This document shows positions 44,241-53,640 of a stretch of 64,000 nt of DNA, piece after piece (position 1 is the stretch's first letter; each line of letters begins with the position of its first letter). Position numbers and translations under genes: made by a program. The notes below the pieces were generated by a model. It ran no database searches. It was not told the DNA's origin and saw only the letters and a list, made by a program, of their open reading frames with translations. Location of the stretch: NCBI GenBank assembly GCA_030704225.1, contig CP131915.1, forward strand, positions 2,480,001 to 2,544,000, read 5' to 3'. Origin of the DNA: Kosakonia sp. H02 (lineage in GTDB: Bacteria > Pseudomonadota > Gammaproteobacteria > Enterobacterales > Enterobacteriaceae).

Positions 44241-45134
44241 ATGGACATCCGGACGCTGCGTTATTTTGTGGAGGTAGTGCGCCAGCAAAGTTTTACCCGT
44301 GCGGCGGAACGGTTATTCGTCACCCAGCCCACGATCAGCAAGATGCTGAAAAACCTTGAAGATGAACTTCATTGCACATTGCTTATTCGTGATGGACGCA
44401 AATTATTGCTCACCGATACCGGGCGCGTGGTTTATGAGCGCGGGGTGGCGATCCTCACGGAATTTCGCCAACTGGAAGCAGAACTCGAAGATATCAACCA
44501 ACTGGATAAAGGCGTGCTGCGACTCGGCATTCCGCCGATGGTCGGCATGTTAATCGCCGGGCCAATCAGCCTGTTTCGCCAGCGCCACCCCGGCATAGAG
44601 TTGAAAATCTCCGAGTTTGGCGGCCTGAGCGTGCAACAAGCAGTGAGCAATGGCGAGCTGGATCTGGCGATGACGGCGCTACCGGTTGAGGATGAGAGCG
44701 GCCTGGCAACCTTACCGCTCTTTAGCCACCCGCTGTGCGTGCTGGTGCCGCGCTCCGGCGACTGGCTCAAGCGTGAAGCGGTAACGCCGGAGGAACTCGC
44801 CGAACATGCATTGCTGATTTATAACGAAGATTTCGCCCTGAGCCGCCAGTTGATGCGGTTGTTTACCCGGCACGGCGTGAAGCCGCGTATTGCGGTGCGC
44901 AGCGGGCAGTGGGATTTTCTCGCCGCGATGGTGCAGGCAGGCGTCGGGATTGCGATTTTGCCGGAGCCGATTTGCCAGCGGCTGGATGAGCGTACCCTGC
45001 GCTGGATCCCATTGCAGAGCGATCTGCGCTGGCAGTTAGGGATGATTTGGCGCGAAGGCAGTTATTTGTCACACAGCGCAAAAGCGTGGCTGATGTGTTG
45101 TGAGGGGTTTTGGTTACAGGTGCCAGGCGATTAA
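44241..45134 (+). CDS. LysR-family transcriptional regulator
   Basis: This 297-residue regulator has an N-terminal helix-turn-helix (MDIRTLRYFVEVVRQQSFTRAAERLFVTQPTIS region) and a C-terminal effector domain. I chose the ATG at 44241 because AAGGAACAGTT precedes it and the HTH normally begins at residue 1; the in-frame start at 44196 adds 15 unlikely residues. Its target is not known; the oxidoreductase gene upstream on the same strand is a candidate. Confidence 0.88.
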   Translation: MDIRTLRYFVEVVRQQSFTRAAERLFVTQPTISKMLKNLEDELHCTLLIRDGRKLLLTDTGRVVYERGVAILTEFRQLEAELEDINQLDKGVLRLGIPPMVGMLIAGPISLFRQRHPGIELKISEFGGLSVQQAVSNGELDLAMTALPVEDESGLATLPLFSHPLCVLVPRSGDWLKREAVTPEELAEHALLIYNEDFALSRQLMRLFTRHGVKPRIAVRSGQWDFLAAMVQAGVGIAILPEPICQRLDERTLRWIPLQSDLRWQLGMIWREGSYLSHSAKAWLMCCEGFWLQVPGD

Positions 45135-45171
45135 TTGCCGGATGGCGCAGTTCACAGCCGCCATCCGGCAA
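45135..45171. terminator. REP-like bidirectional terminator
   Basis: A perfect 13-bp inverted repeat, TTGCCGGATGGCG / CGCCATCCGGCAA, with an 11-base loop lies between the convergent LysR and yjcE genes. The arms match REP (PU) elements. Confidence 0.75.
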
Positions 45172-45178
45172 AGATCGT

Positions 45179-46825
45179 TTATTTGTTCTCAATCAACAGC
45201 GCTTCCAGTAAATCGAGATCGTGAAGCATTTTTTGTAGCGTCTCATTGCTGATCTGCCGGGTCGCACGTAAATGGTACAGCTCGGCGCGTTCGGCACGCA
45301 GCGCCGCAAGGCGAAAGCGGCGTTCGAGGTTCTCTTCCTGGAGCGAACTGTCGATATTATTGCGCCCGTCGGCGCGGCGTCGCAGGTTACCGATGACCCG
45401 AGAACTGACTTCGGTCAGCAGTTGATTATCAATATTCTCTTCGGTGTCGGCCGCCAGGCGCTCTTCCATTTTCTGAATAGCCACAATCGCCACATCGGCG
45501 GTTGCTGCACGCGCCATCCGCTCCTCTTTATGTTGCAAAGCGTGGTCGCGCACCTCAATGTGCTGCAACAGCGCGGGCAGTGCGATAACGCCAACGAACA
45601 GCGAGAACAGGATCACTCCGGCCGCCAGGAACACCAGTTCATAACGCGCCGGGAAGACATCACCGCCCGGCAACAGCAGCGGAATCGAGAGCACACCGGC
45701 AAGGGTGATCGCCCCACGTACCCCGGCGAAGGTGGCAATCAGCAGTTCGCGGTTGCTCCATGCACCAAACTCCATCGGTTTTTTGGTGAGGAAACGGCGG
45801 CTGAAATTTTTCATCGTCCACAGCCAGCCGAAACGCACCAGCATCAGCGCGGCATAAATCAGCACGATATCCGTAAACAACATCCAGGTTTCCACGTTCG
45901 GATCGGCTTCAGCCGCCACCAGAGAGGTCTCCAGAATGCCCGGCAGTTGCAGGCCCAACAGCAGGAACACCATGCCGTTAAAGACGAATTCCAGCATTGA
46001 CCAGGTGCTGTTCGCACGCAGGCGCATCGCCAGCGGCGCGCTGCGCATCACACCGGAGCGGGTGATGGTCATCCCCGCCGCAACGGCCGCAAGGATACCG
46101 GAGACGCCAATGTGTTCCGCAATCAGGTAAGAGGCGAATGGCAGCAGGAACAGCAGCACAATTTGCGTGGCGGGCTCGTCACCGCCCCAACGGCTAAGAA
46201 AACGCAGCGAGCGCCCGTACAGCCAGCTCACCACAAACCCGGCCAGCAGACCGCCAATCGCCACTTTCAGAAACTCCACCGTGGCTCCGCCGACGGTAAA
46301 GATCATCGTGCCCATCACCACCGCGACGGCGAATTTCAACGACACCAGGCCAGAGGCGTCATTCATCAGCGCCTCGCCCTGCAAAATACCCATAATTTTT
46401 TTCGGGATGCGCCCTTCCCCAACAATGCCGGAAAGCGCAACCGCATCCGTGGGCGACAGCACTGCCGCCAGCGCGAAGGCGGGCACCAGCGGAATACCCG
46501 GCACTATCCAGTAAATTAAAAAGCCGATGCCAATCACGGTGACCAGCACCAGGGCCAGCGCCAGACCGAAAATTTCGCGACCGTGTTCAAGGAACTCACG
46601 CGTTGGCGTTTTCCAGCCGTCGGCAAACAGCAGCGGCGGAATAAACAGCACCAGGAACAGTTCGGGGTCAAACTCGACGTGCAGACCAAAGGTCGGTAAG
46701 GCCAGCAATGCACCGATGGCAATTTGCATCAACGGTAAGGGGATTTGAAACGGCAGAACTCGCGTGATCACGCCCGAGAGCGAAACCACAAGGGTCATGA
46801 TGAGAATGGTAAAGAAAATTTCCAT
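45179..46825 (-). CDS. yjcE: YjcE, Na+/H+ antiporter (CPA1 family)
   Basis: This 548-residue protein has about twelve membrane segments followed by a charged cytoplasmic tail of about 130 residues. The CPA1 ion-site region LSPTDAVALSGI and NDASGLVSLKFAVAV are present. It matches E. coli YjcE in length and position and should exchange Na+ (or K+) for protons at the inner membrane. Confidence 0.93.
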   Translation of the reverse strand: MEIFFTILIMTLVVSLSGVITRVLPFQIPLPLMQIAIGALLALPTFGLHVEFDPELFLVLFIPPLLFADGWKTPTREFLEHGREIFGLALALVLVTVIGIGFLIYWIVPGIPLVPAFALAAVLSPTDAVALSGIVGEGRIPKKIMGILQGEALMNDASGLVSLKFAVAVVMGTMIFTVGGATVEFLKVAIGGLLAGFVVSWLYGRSLRFLSRWGGDEPATQIVLLFLLPFASYLIAEHIGVSGILAAVAAGMTITRSGVMRSAPLAMRLRANSTWSMLEFVFNGMVFLLLGLQLPGILETSLVAAEADPNVETWMLFTDIVLIYAALMLVRFGWLWTMKNFSRRFLTKKPMEFGAWSNRELLIATFAGVRGAITLAGVLSIPLLLPGGDVFPARYELVFLAAGVILFSLFVGVIALPALLQHIEVRDHALQHKEERMARAATADVAIVAIQKMEERLAADTEENIDNQLLTEVSSRVIGNLRRRADGRNNIDSSLQEENLERRFRLAALRAERAELYHLRATRQISNETLQKMLHDLDLLEALLIENK

Positions 46826-46913
46826 GCGTTCCCTGTTTGCAGTGTGTTGTTATACAGGCATCAGGCCTGATGCCAGAACTTTCAGCTTAACGCAAAGAAA
46901 CCGGGCCGTGGGC

Positions 46914-46940
46914 AAAAAAATGGGCAACCGAAGTTGCCCA
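46914..46940 (-). terminator. Intrinsic terminator after ghxP
   Basis: On the minus strand TGGGCAAC-TTCG-GTTGCCCA forms an 8-bp stem with a stable tetraloop followed by seven T residues. Confidence 0.9.
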
Positions 46941-46959
46941 TTGTAAGAATGTTTAAGGA

Positions 46960-48309
46960 TCAGATTGCCCAACCACCGGCGTAGAAAACCACCAGCGCAA
47001 TGGCAATCACCACCGTACCGATATTCAGCTTGCGCCACTCACCGGAGACCACGCGGCCAATTACCAGCGAGGCGAAACCGATCATGATGCCGGTGACGAT
47101 GTTACAGGTCAGCACGATAAACACGGCGGTGATCAGGCCCGACATGGCATCCACAAAATCGGCAAAGTCGATTTTCGCCACGTTGCTCAGCATCAGCAGG
47201 CCAACATACATCAGCGCCGGTGCGGTCGCGTAAGCCGGAACCAGGTAAGAGAGCGGAGAGAGGAACAGGATCAGCAGGAACAGTACGCCAACGGTGATCG
47301 CCGTCAGGCCGGTTTTGCCGCCCGCCGCCGTACCCGCCGCAGATTCGATGTACACTGCCGCCGGAGCCGCACCCACCAGACCCGAGAAGACGCTGCTCAG
47401 GGAGTCGGTGGTCAGCGCTTTACCACCATCGATAATCTGGCCGTCTTTACCCAGCAGATTGGCCTGGCCGGCCACCGCGCGGATAGTGCCGGTGGCGTCA
47501 AACACCGCCGTCATCACCAGCGCCAGCACGCTTGGCAGCACGATTGGGTTCAGCGCGCCCATAATATCGAGGCTGCCGATCAGCGAATTGCCTTTGTCAT
47601 CACTCAGGGATGGCATGGCGAAGATACCGGAGAAGTGCACGCTCGGATCGAAAATCAGGCCGACAATCGACACGCCGATAATGGTCAGCAGAATGCCGCC
47701 CGGCACTTTCAGTTTTTCCAGACCGATGATAACCGCCAGGCCAATCAGCGACATGATCACCGGGAAGCTGGCGAAGTGACCCAGCGCAACCGGCAGGCCG
47801 TCGATAGGGTTCTTGACCACCAGACCCACGCCGTTGGCAGCGATCAGCAGCAGAAACAGGCCGATACCGATACCGGTGCCGTGCGCAACGCCCTGCGGCA
47901 GGTTACGTAAAATCCAGCTACGAATGCCGGTGGCAGAGATAACGGTGAACAGCACACCCATCAGGAACACCGCGCCGAGGGCGACCGGCACACTAATATG
48001 CTGACCCAGCACCAGGCTGAATGCGGTAAACGCGGTAAGCGAAATAGCACAACCGATAGCCAGCGGCAGGTTGGCCCACAGCCCCATGACGATGGAGCCG
48101 ACACCGGCAACCAGGCAGGTGGCGACGAAGACCGCTGCCGGCGGGAAACCGGCTTTGCCCAGCATGCCAGGCACAACGATGACGGAGTAAACCATCGCCA
48201 GGAAGGTGGTTAAACCGGCAACGATTTCCTGACGAACGGTGCTGCCGCGGGCAGAGATTTTGAACAGTGCGTCAAGCGAACCGCCGGTACGCGCAGAAGG
48301 CGTAGACAT
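46960..48309 (-). CDS. ghxP: GhxP (YjcD) guanine/hypoxanthine permease
   Basis: The 449-residue product is nearly identical to E. coli GhxP, an NCS2-family proton symporter with about 13 membrane segments. Motifs such as GLTTFLAMVYSVIVVPGML and TAVFDATGTIRAVAGQA are typical. Upstream PurR-like boxes suggest purine repression. Confidence 0.95.
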   Translation of the reverse strand: MSTPSARTGGSLDALFKISARGSTVRQEIVAGLTTFLAMVYSVIVVPGMLGKAGFPPAAVFVATCLVAGVGSIVMGLWANLPLAIGCAISLTAFTAFSLVLGQHISVPVALGAVFLMGVLFTVISATGIRSWILRNLPQGVAHGTGIGIGLFLLLIAANGVGLVVKNPIDGLPVALGHFASFPVIMSLIGLAVIIGLEKLKVPGGILLTIIGVSIVGLIFDPSVHFSGIFAMPSLSDDKGNSLIGSLDIMGALNPIVLPSVLALVMTAVFDATGTIRAVAGQANLLGKDGQIIDGGKALTTDSLSSVFSGLVGAAPAAVYIESAAGTAAGGKTGLTAITVGVLFLLILFLSPLSYLVPAYATAPALMYVGLLMLSNVAKIDFADFVDAMSGLITAVFIVLTCNIVTGIMIGFASLVIGRVVSGEWRKLNIGTVVIAIALVVFYAGGWAI

Positions 48310-48609
48310 AGAAACATCCCCTGAAAGATTTTATTGTTCGTTGGTATGCGTGGTGGACAGTCCACTGCCGGTTAAACGTCATCTCCCTGTGCTGCGTTGT
48401 GGTAAGGGGCCACAAAAAAGCAAACGTTTAACTCCGCGCATACAACGGTTGGTCAAAAAAAGGCAAACGATTATCCAGCGTTTATAGCGCCCTTTTCAAC
48501 TGAACTTTGCCACTTTTTGCCAAATATCGCTCAAAGCGGCGAAGAAGTATCCAGGGGATGCGCAAACGTTATCGTCGATGCGCAACTTTGCAACAATATA
48601 CGAACATTC
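48310..48609. promoter_or_regulatory. ghxP upstream region with PurR-like boxes
   Basis: This 300-bp spacer precedes ghxP and follows the GST gene, both on the minus strand. Three stretches share the core GCAAACG of the PurR box: 48418-48433, 48461-48476 and 48560-48575. The last (GCGCAAACGTTATCGT) matches the recalled consensus ACGCAAACGTTTTCGT at 14 of 16 positions. Confidence 0.55.
48560..48575. promoter_or_regulatory. PurR box candidate
   Basis: GCGCAAACGTTATCGT is a near-consensus PurR operator. It sits about 250 bp upstream of the guanine/hypoxanthine permease gene ghxP, so purine-dependent repression is plausible. Confidence 0.55.
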
Positions 48610-49278
48610 TTACTCGCCGGGGAGATCGAACGGGCCGCCCTGCACAATGGCGCGTTGCCAGGCCGGGCGCATTTCGACACGTTTTTTCCATGCGCGAAGG
48701 TTGGGAAGATTATCAATGCCGCCGCGCGCCAGCAGGGCGAAAACCGGGAAGCTCATCTGCATATCCGCCATGCTCAAATTGTCGCCCGCAAACCAGTTCC
48801 GCTGCGCCAGTTCCCCTTCCATAAAGCGCGCATGGGTTTCCAGTTGCTGGTTCAGAAAAGCAGTTTCGATGCCTTTTGCAAGGATTTTCCCAACGCTGCG
48901 CACGCCAAACGGCACGGGCGGTTTGCCCAGACGGCTGATAACCAGTTTCATCAGTAAGAGCGGCATCAGCGACCCTTCGGCATAGTGCAGCCAGAAGCGG
49001 TAATCGAGTTTCTGTTGGGTTTCGTGGGGCTTGAAGCGCTGTTCAGGATCGTAGGTTTCCTGCAAGTATTCGAGGATCGCCCCCGATTCGGCGAGGATCA
49101 GCCCGTTATCTTCCACCACCGGCGATTTGCCCAGCGGGTGCACTTTTTTGAGGGATGCCGGGGCCAGCATGGTTTTTTCACGCTGATAATGGACGATTTG
49201 ATACGGCACGCCCAGTTCTTCCAAAGCCCAGAGCACGCGCTGCGAACGCGATTGGTTCAGGTGATGCACCGTGAGCAT
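48610..49278 (-). CDS. Glutathione S-transferase family protein
   Basis: This 222-residue protein has an N-terminal thioredoxin-like domain (SQRVLWALEELGVPY; LGKSPVVEDNG; LAESGAILEYL) and a helical C-terminal domain with LSMADMQMSFPV. It would conjugate or reduce substrates with glutathione. It lies next to soxRS, which hints at a stress role. GGAGAAAAAC precedes the ATG. Confidence 0.92.
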   Translation of the reverse strand: MLTVHHLNQSRSQRVLWALEELGVPYQIVHYQREKTMLAPASLKKVHPLGKSPVVEDNGLILAESGAILEYLQETYDPEQRFKPHETQQKLDYRFWLHYAEGSLMPLLLMKLVISRLGKPPVPFGVRSVGKILAKGIETAFLNQQLETHARFMEGELAQRNWFAGDNLSMADMQMSFPVFALLARGGIDNLPNLRAWKKRVEMRPAWQRAIVQGGPFDLPGE

Positions 49279-49398
49279 GTTTTTCTCCTGCCGGGTTTTC
49301 GATTGTAGTTATTCGTTTTAACTATAGGAAAGGGCGCGTCATGCAGGCAAAAAATCATAAGCAATACAGGTCAAAAAAGTAGCAACTCTGCGCGTAAT

Positions 49399-49551
49399 GC
49401 CTACACTTAAAGTGTCAGTACAACCCGGAACCTCCTGTCTACGTGAGGGGTGCTGATGTCGGGGGAAACCCTCCTGTTACCAAGCGGGATAGAGAGAAAG
49501 ACAAAGACCGGAAAACGACTAAAGCGCCCCAACGGGCGCTTTAGTTTTTTG
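49399..49551 (+). ncRNA. sraL: SraL (RyjA) small RNA with sigma-S-type promoter
   Basis: SraL is known to lie opposite the 3' end of soxR in E. coli and Salmonella, about 140 nt long. Here a sigma-S-like extended -10 element (TGCCTACACTT, 49399-49408) predicts a start near 49414. A perfect 12-bp terminator stem (49518-49529 with 49534-49545) plus six T residues ends it at about 49551, giving about 138 nt. In Salmonella SraL is stationary-phase induced and acts on tig and rho mRNAs. Position, size and signals agree; the start is inferred. Confidence 0.8.
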
Positions 49552-49557
49552 TACGCG

Positions 49558-50016
49558 TTAATCGTCTTCCAGCAAACGCGCGCCGGTCCCTTGCTGACCC
49601 AGTTTGTCCCCGGGGTTACGCAACGGGCAATCGCTGCGCGACAGACACCCGCAGCCGATACAGCCATCCAGCTCATCACGCAGTGACACCAGCGTGTGAA
49701 TACGCCGATCCAACTCTTCGCGCCACTGGGACGACAGCTCTTTCCACTCTTTTTTGCTCAGTGTGTGCCCTTCCGGCAACACGCCAAACGCGTCGCCGAT
49801 GGTCGCCAGCGGAATACCGATGCGCTGCGCAATCTTAATGATGGCGACATAGCGCAGCACATCTCGCCGGTAGCGGCGCTGGTTGCCGCTATTGCGCTGA
49901 CTTTTTATTAAGCCTTTGCTCTCATAAAAGTGCAGCGCAGAGACGGCAACCCCGCTGCGTTTCGCCACTTCGCCGGGGCTAAGCAGCGCTTTGATGCGTG
50001 GCGTTTTCTTTTCCAT
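49558..50016 (-). CDS. soxR: SoxR, redox-sensing MerR-family activator
   Basis: This 152-residue regulator has a MerR-type HTH (SPGEVAKRSGVAVSALHFYE) and the 2Fe-2S ligand cysteines at positions 119, 122, 124 and 130 (CIGCGCLSRSDC). Oxidation of the cluster by redox-cycling compounds activates soxS. It diverges from soxS across the SoxR operator. Confidence 0.97.
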   Translation of the reverse strand: MEKKTPRIKALLSPGEVAKRSGVAVSALHFYESKGLIKSQRNSGNQRRYRRDVLRYVAIIKIAQRIGIPLATIGDAFGVLPEGHTLSKKEWKELSSQWREELDRRIHTLVSLRDELDGCIGCGCLSRSDCPLRNPGDKLGQQGTGARLLEDD

Positions 50017-50024
50017 AAAACCTC

Positions 50025-50055
50025 TTTACCTCAAGTTAACTTGAGGAATTATACT
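50025..50055 (+). promoter_or_regulatory. soxS promoter and SoxR operator
   Basis: A perfect 18-bp palindrome CCTCAAGTTAACTTGAGG (50029-50046) sits between -35 TTTACC (50025-50030) and -10 TATACT (50050-50055). The spacer is 19 bp, the overlong spacing that MerR-family activators correct by twisting DNA. Confidence 0.92.
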
Positions 50056-50096
50056 CGCCCGCAGACAAAACGACGAATCAGGAAAGAGGAAGCAAT

Positions 50097-50420
50097 ATGT
50101 CCCATCAGCAAATTATTCAGACCTTAATTGAATGGATTGATGAACATATCGACCAACCAATGAACATTGATGTTGTCGCCAAAAAGTCAGGTTATTCAAA
50201 GTGGTATCTACAGAGAATGTTCCGCACCGTCATGCATCAGACGCTGGGAGAGTACATTCGCCAGCGCCGCTTACTGCTGGCTGCGGAGGCGCTGCGCACC
50301 ACCAAACGCCCCATTTTTGATATCGCGATGGATTTGGGATACGTCTCGCAACAGACGTTTTCGCGGGTGTTTCGCCGGGAGTTCGACCGCACGCCGAGCG
50401 ATTACCGCCATCATGCCTGA
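50097..50420 (+). CDS. soxS: SoxS, AraC-family activator of the superoxide regulon
   Basis: This 107-residue protein is a stand-alone AraC DNA-binding domain with two HTH motifs (MNIDVVAKKSGYSKWYLQRM and PIFDIAMDLGYVSQQTFSRV). It matches E. coli SoxS in length. SoxR induces it and it then activates the superoxide, drug and solvent defence genes. Confidence 0.97.
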   Translation: MSHQQIIQTLIEWIDEHIDQPMNIDVVAKKSGYSKWYLQRMFRTVMHQTLGEYIRQRRLLLAAEALRTTKRPIFDIAMDLGYVSQQTFSRVFRREFDRTPSDYRHHA

Positions 50421-50424
50421 AACG

Positions 50425-51996
50425 CTACTTTAACGAAGGTTGCTGCTGTACCCAGAGTTTAAATTCCTGCGGTGGCAGCGCCTTTGCAAAGTGCCAGCCC
50501 TGGCAAAACTGTACGCCGCGCTTCAAAAGCCAGCTTACCTGCTCTGCCGTCTCCACCCCTTCTGCAATAATCTTCAGCCGCAGGCTGTGCGCCATGTCAA
50601 TAATGTGTTCGGCGATCAGGTGGCTGGTGCTGTTGGTGGTCAGGGTGTCGATAAAGGATTTGTCGATTTTCAGGATATCGACATTAAGCGAATAGAGGTT
50701 GTGCAGGTTGGAATAGCCGGTGCCGAAATCATCAATCGCCACTTCATAACCCGCCTGGCGAAACGCCTGAATCACCGGCGTCGTTTTCGGCACATCAATA
50801 AAGCCGCGCTCAGTCACTTCAATCTTAATTTGCCCGGCGCGTACCGCATGCATTTGGGCTTTATCCGCAATCAGTGAAATCAGCCGCGAGGAGTGGAAAT
50901 CGGCGGCGGAGAGATTAATCGAAATATAAAGCTGCGGCACCCCGGCCAAAAAATGCCCCAAATCACTGAACACTTCATCGACAACATAATCAGTGATGCG
51001 CTCAATCATGCCCTCTTTTTCCGCCAGCGGGATAAATTCCGTTGGGCTCATCACTTGCCCATTGCAACCTGGCCAGCGCAACAGCGCTTCCGCGCCGACG
51101 CAGGTGCCGTTTTTAATATCAATAATCGGTTGGTAATAAAGGCGAAGCTGGCGTCGGGTTAAGGCGCGGTGGAGCATACGACGTGGCGAGTTAAATTCCC
51201 GCCGTGTCCGTGACCACAGAAATAATAGTGCGGCGCTGCAAATCACCCCCAGCGGCAACATGAACATAGCCTGATGATAAAGCGCCTGGAAATAGCGGTG
51301 GCTGGAGGTCGAAACAATAACGGCAATCGGGCGTGTTGCAGAGTGCGCAACAGTATAAAAACGGTTTCCCTGGCGGAAAATCATATCGCTGGTGTGCGTC
51401 AATGTTGCCAGCGTGGCGAGAGGCGCATGCTGGCTCAGGGAAAAAAATGCGCCGGAAAAGGTGTCATAAATACCGTATGCCAGATCAGTATCGTCTGATG
51501 TGACATCGCTATAGGTCAGCGGATTAATCACCGCGACATAATTTCCACGCTGCATGTAGACCATTTTATAGCCAGCATATAAAGGAGTATCGCGATAGTA
51601 ATAAACAGCGACATCGGGGCGGGGTTTATAATCAGCGGGTGAAATAGCATACGATTGCGCGGGCGTTATGACGCTCGAGCATAACAAGTGGTTACCCTCG
51701 GCATAAATTAAATCAGCAACGTATTGGCTACCGTGCACAATATTGAGCATGGCGGCGCGATGTTCGGCTGTGCAGCGTTGTCCCTGATATTTTGCGGCGG
51801 CGCGGCGCACGATATCCACTTGCTGGATAACCACGTCGGTCTTATTTAGCGCCTGGAGGGCAAATGAGCGAAGTTGCGTATCGGTTTCTTTTACGGCGCG
51901 GATATGAGCAAACCATAGCGACAGCATCACCGGTATGAAAACGACCAGGATGATTCCGCCAATTTTGAGCATCATGCGACGCACGCTATGATTCAT
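50425..51996 (-). CDS. pdeC: PdeC (YjcC) CSS-motif c-di-GMP phosphodiesterase
   Basis: This 523-residue protein has two membrane segments (about residues 10-32 and 240-260) flanking a periplasmic domain with the CSS motif (LLCSSV). A C-terminal EAL domain follows with intact motifs: GAEALLRW, ISINLSAADF, IEVTERG, AIDDFGTGYSNL, LKIDKSF, AEGVET and QGWHF. In E. coli the periplasmic cysteines control activity through DsbA/B. It is convergent with soxS. Confidence 0.94.
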   Translation of the reverse strand: MNHSVRRMMLKIGGIILVVFIPVMLSLWFAHIRAVKETDTQLRSFALQALNKTDVVIQQVDIVRRAAAKYQGQRCTAEHRAAMLNIVHGSQYVADLIYAEGNHLLCSSVITPAQSYAISPADYKPRPDVAVYYYRDTPLYAGYKMVYMQRGNYVAVINPLTYSDVTSDDTDLAYGIYDTFSGAFFSLSQHAPLATLATLTHTSDMIFRQGNRFYTVAHSATRPIAVIVSTSSHRYFQALYHQAMFMLPLGVICSAALLFLWSRTRREFNSPRRMLHRALTRRQLRLYYQPIIDIKNGTCVGAEALLRWPGCNGQVMSPTEFIPLAEKEGMIERITDYVVDEVFSDLGHFLAGVPQLYISINLSAADFHSSRLISLIADKAQMHAVRAGQIKIEVTERGFIDVPKTTPVIQAFRQAGYEVAIDDFGTGYSNLHNLYSLNVDILKIDKSFIDTLTTNSTSHLIAEHIIDMAHSLRLKIIAEGVETAEQVSWLLKRGVQFCQGWHFAKALPPQEFKLWVQQQPSLK

Positions 51997-52239
51997 GTCC
52001 GCCTGTATCCCTGCATTGGATGTGCCTTTTTACTGTTCGGCAGGATGCTTTACTAAACAGGTGATTACGTTGCATGAAACACAGGATATTAGCAACCGAC
52101 TTTTTTCTTTAAGAACCTAATATTACGTGATGATGAGATTATTCCACCGTAAGTTAAACTGAAAGTGTGCCCGATGTTTATTTTAGGGAACATGTTTATT
52201 CCTTCCAGCCGTTGTTGAGGTCGCCGTTCTTCTTATTTA

Positions 52240-53640
52240 TTAACAAGCTCCGGCGACCACCGTTTTACTGCGCCCGGCCCGTTTCGCGTCATACAGCGCA
52301 TTGTCCGCAAGCGTAAGTAAAACAGACGTGTCGGTTTGCTCTTCGCTAACAAATACTAAACCAGCGCTAAAGGATAAGGTTATTTTTTCACCCCCGCTTA
52401 ATAATGGCGTTTGCGTTAATGCGGCGCGAACTTTTTGGCTAAAACGCAGCGCCGTATTGCCATTTGTTTGTGGCATTAAAATCAGAAATTCCTCACCTCC
52501 GAGACGACCAAAAATCCATGACGGATCGCTGTGTTCACGGATCTGTTCGCAAAAATGAATAAGCGCGGCGTCACCGGTTAAATGACCCCAGCGGTCATTG
52601 ATACTTTTAAAGTGATCGAGATCCAGCATCAGCAGGCTGAAGTGGCTGCGCGGATCGTCGGGCTGACACGCCACCAGCGCCTCTTTTAATTTACGCAGCA
52701 AAGAGAAGCGGTTATAGCAGCCGGTAAGATCGTCAATGGTGGCCTTCATTTCCAGTTGCCGCTCGACCTTTTTACGCTCGGTGATATCCAGGCCAATACT
52801 GAGAACCGAGTGGTCAGGCAGCAGAATATTTGACCACAGCACCGTCAATGTTTGTCCATCACGGCGTATCGGATGCCATTCATGCATATCGACGGCAGGC
52901 GACGTATTCACCGCAGCACGCACTTTCTGCCGCACTTCCGGGTCGGGGAAAAACAGCGCTAAGGGATCGGCCTGCTGGTTAAGCTCTTTCATACTCCAGC
53001 CAAATAAACGCTCGCATTCGCCATTCCATAAAACACAGCGGTTAGACTTATCGAAACAATTCATTAATACCGGAGCGCGATCGAACAGTGCTTTATATTG
53101 CGAGACAATGCGCTGCATCTCTTTTGCTGTGCGCTCACTGGCAATAATTTCTGCGAGATAATCTTTTAATTTTTCCACCAGAATAATGGTCACACGCTTA
53201 ATTATTGATAAAGATGGCAGCGTTTGTGAAAAAGCCAAAAAGAAATAACCGTCAAGGCTGGGATCTTTATAATTCAGCTTGCACAAAATACCGCTTTGTA
53301 GTTTATGCGCGGCAATTTCATTATCCGGGAATAATAGCGTCCCCACGTGTCGCCGCCAGCAGATAACGCGCCAGGCACGATGATGGCGGCGAAGCTGTGA
53401 GTGTTCAAGCAGGGTTTGCACTTCCTGAAGTGTGCAGCCAGGCGCACCGGCGCTGGCTATCTGCCATTCGCCGTTCTGCCTGACCACCACCCATGCGAGG
53501 CGTGCCCCGAGCGCGGTAATGACCGTATGCAATATCTCTTCTGTTGAACGCTGCGCCGTGAGCCACGGCATCAGTTTGGCCAGAAGAGTGAGCGCCACTG
53601 CGCCGTCACCCGGAGGTACGGCTGAATGTTGTTTTTTCAT
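52240..53640 (-). CDS. PAS-GGDEF diguanylate cyclase
   Basis: This 466-residue cytoplasmic protein has a GAF-like N-terminus (1-170), a PAS domain (about 185-300, VLMNCFDKSNRCVLWNGECERLFG) and a GGDEF domain with the active-site signature GRLGGEEFLILM (about residue 395). The RxxD inhibitory site before the signature is absent (DPSW), so product feedback is unlikely. It should make c-di-GMP. It lies beside pdeC on the same strand but 243 bp away, so separate transcription is likely. Confidence 0.88.
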   Translation of the reverse strand: MKKQHSAVPPGDGAVALTLLAKLMPWLTAQRSTEEILHTVITALGARLAWVVVRQNGEWQIASAGAPGCTLQEVQTLLEHSQLRRHHRAWRVICWRRHVGTLLFPDNEIAAHKLQSGILCKLNYKDPSLDGYFFLAFSQTLPSLSIIKRVTIILVEKLKDYLAEIIASERTAKEMQRIVSQYKALFDRAPVLMNCFDKSNRCVLWNGECERLFGWSMKELNQQADPLALFFPDPEVRQKVRAAVNTSPAVDMHEWHPIRRDGQTLTVLWSNILLPDHSVLSIGLDITERKKVERQLEMKATIDDLTGCYNRFSLLRKLKEALVACQPDDPRSHFSLLMLDLDHFKSINDRWGHLTGDAALIHFCEQIREHSDPSWIFGRLGGEEFLILMPQTNGNTALRFSQKVRAALTQTPLLSGGEKITLSFSAGLVFVSEEQTDTSVLLTLADNALYDAKRAGRSKTVVAGAC

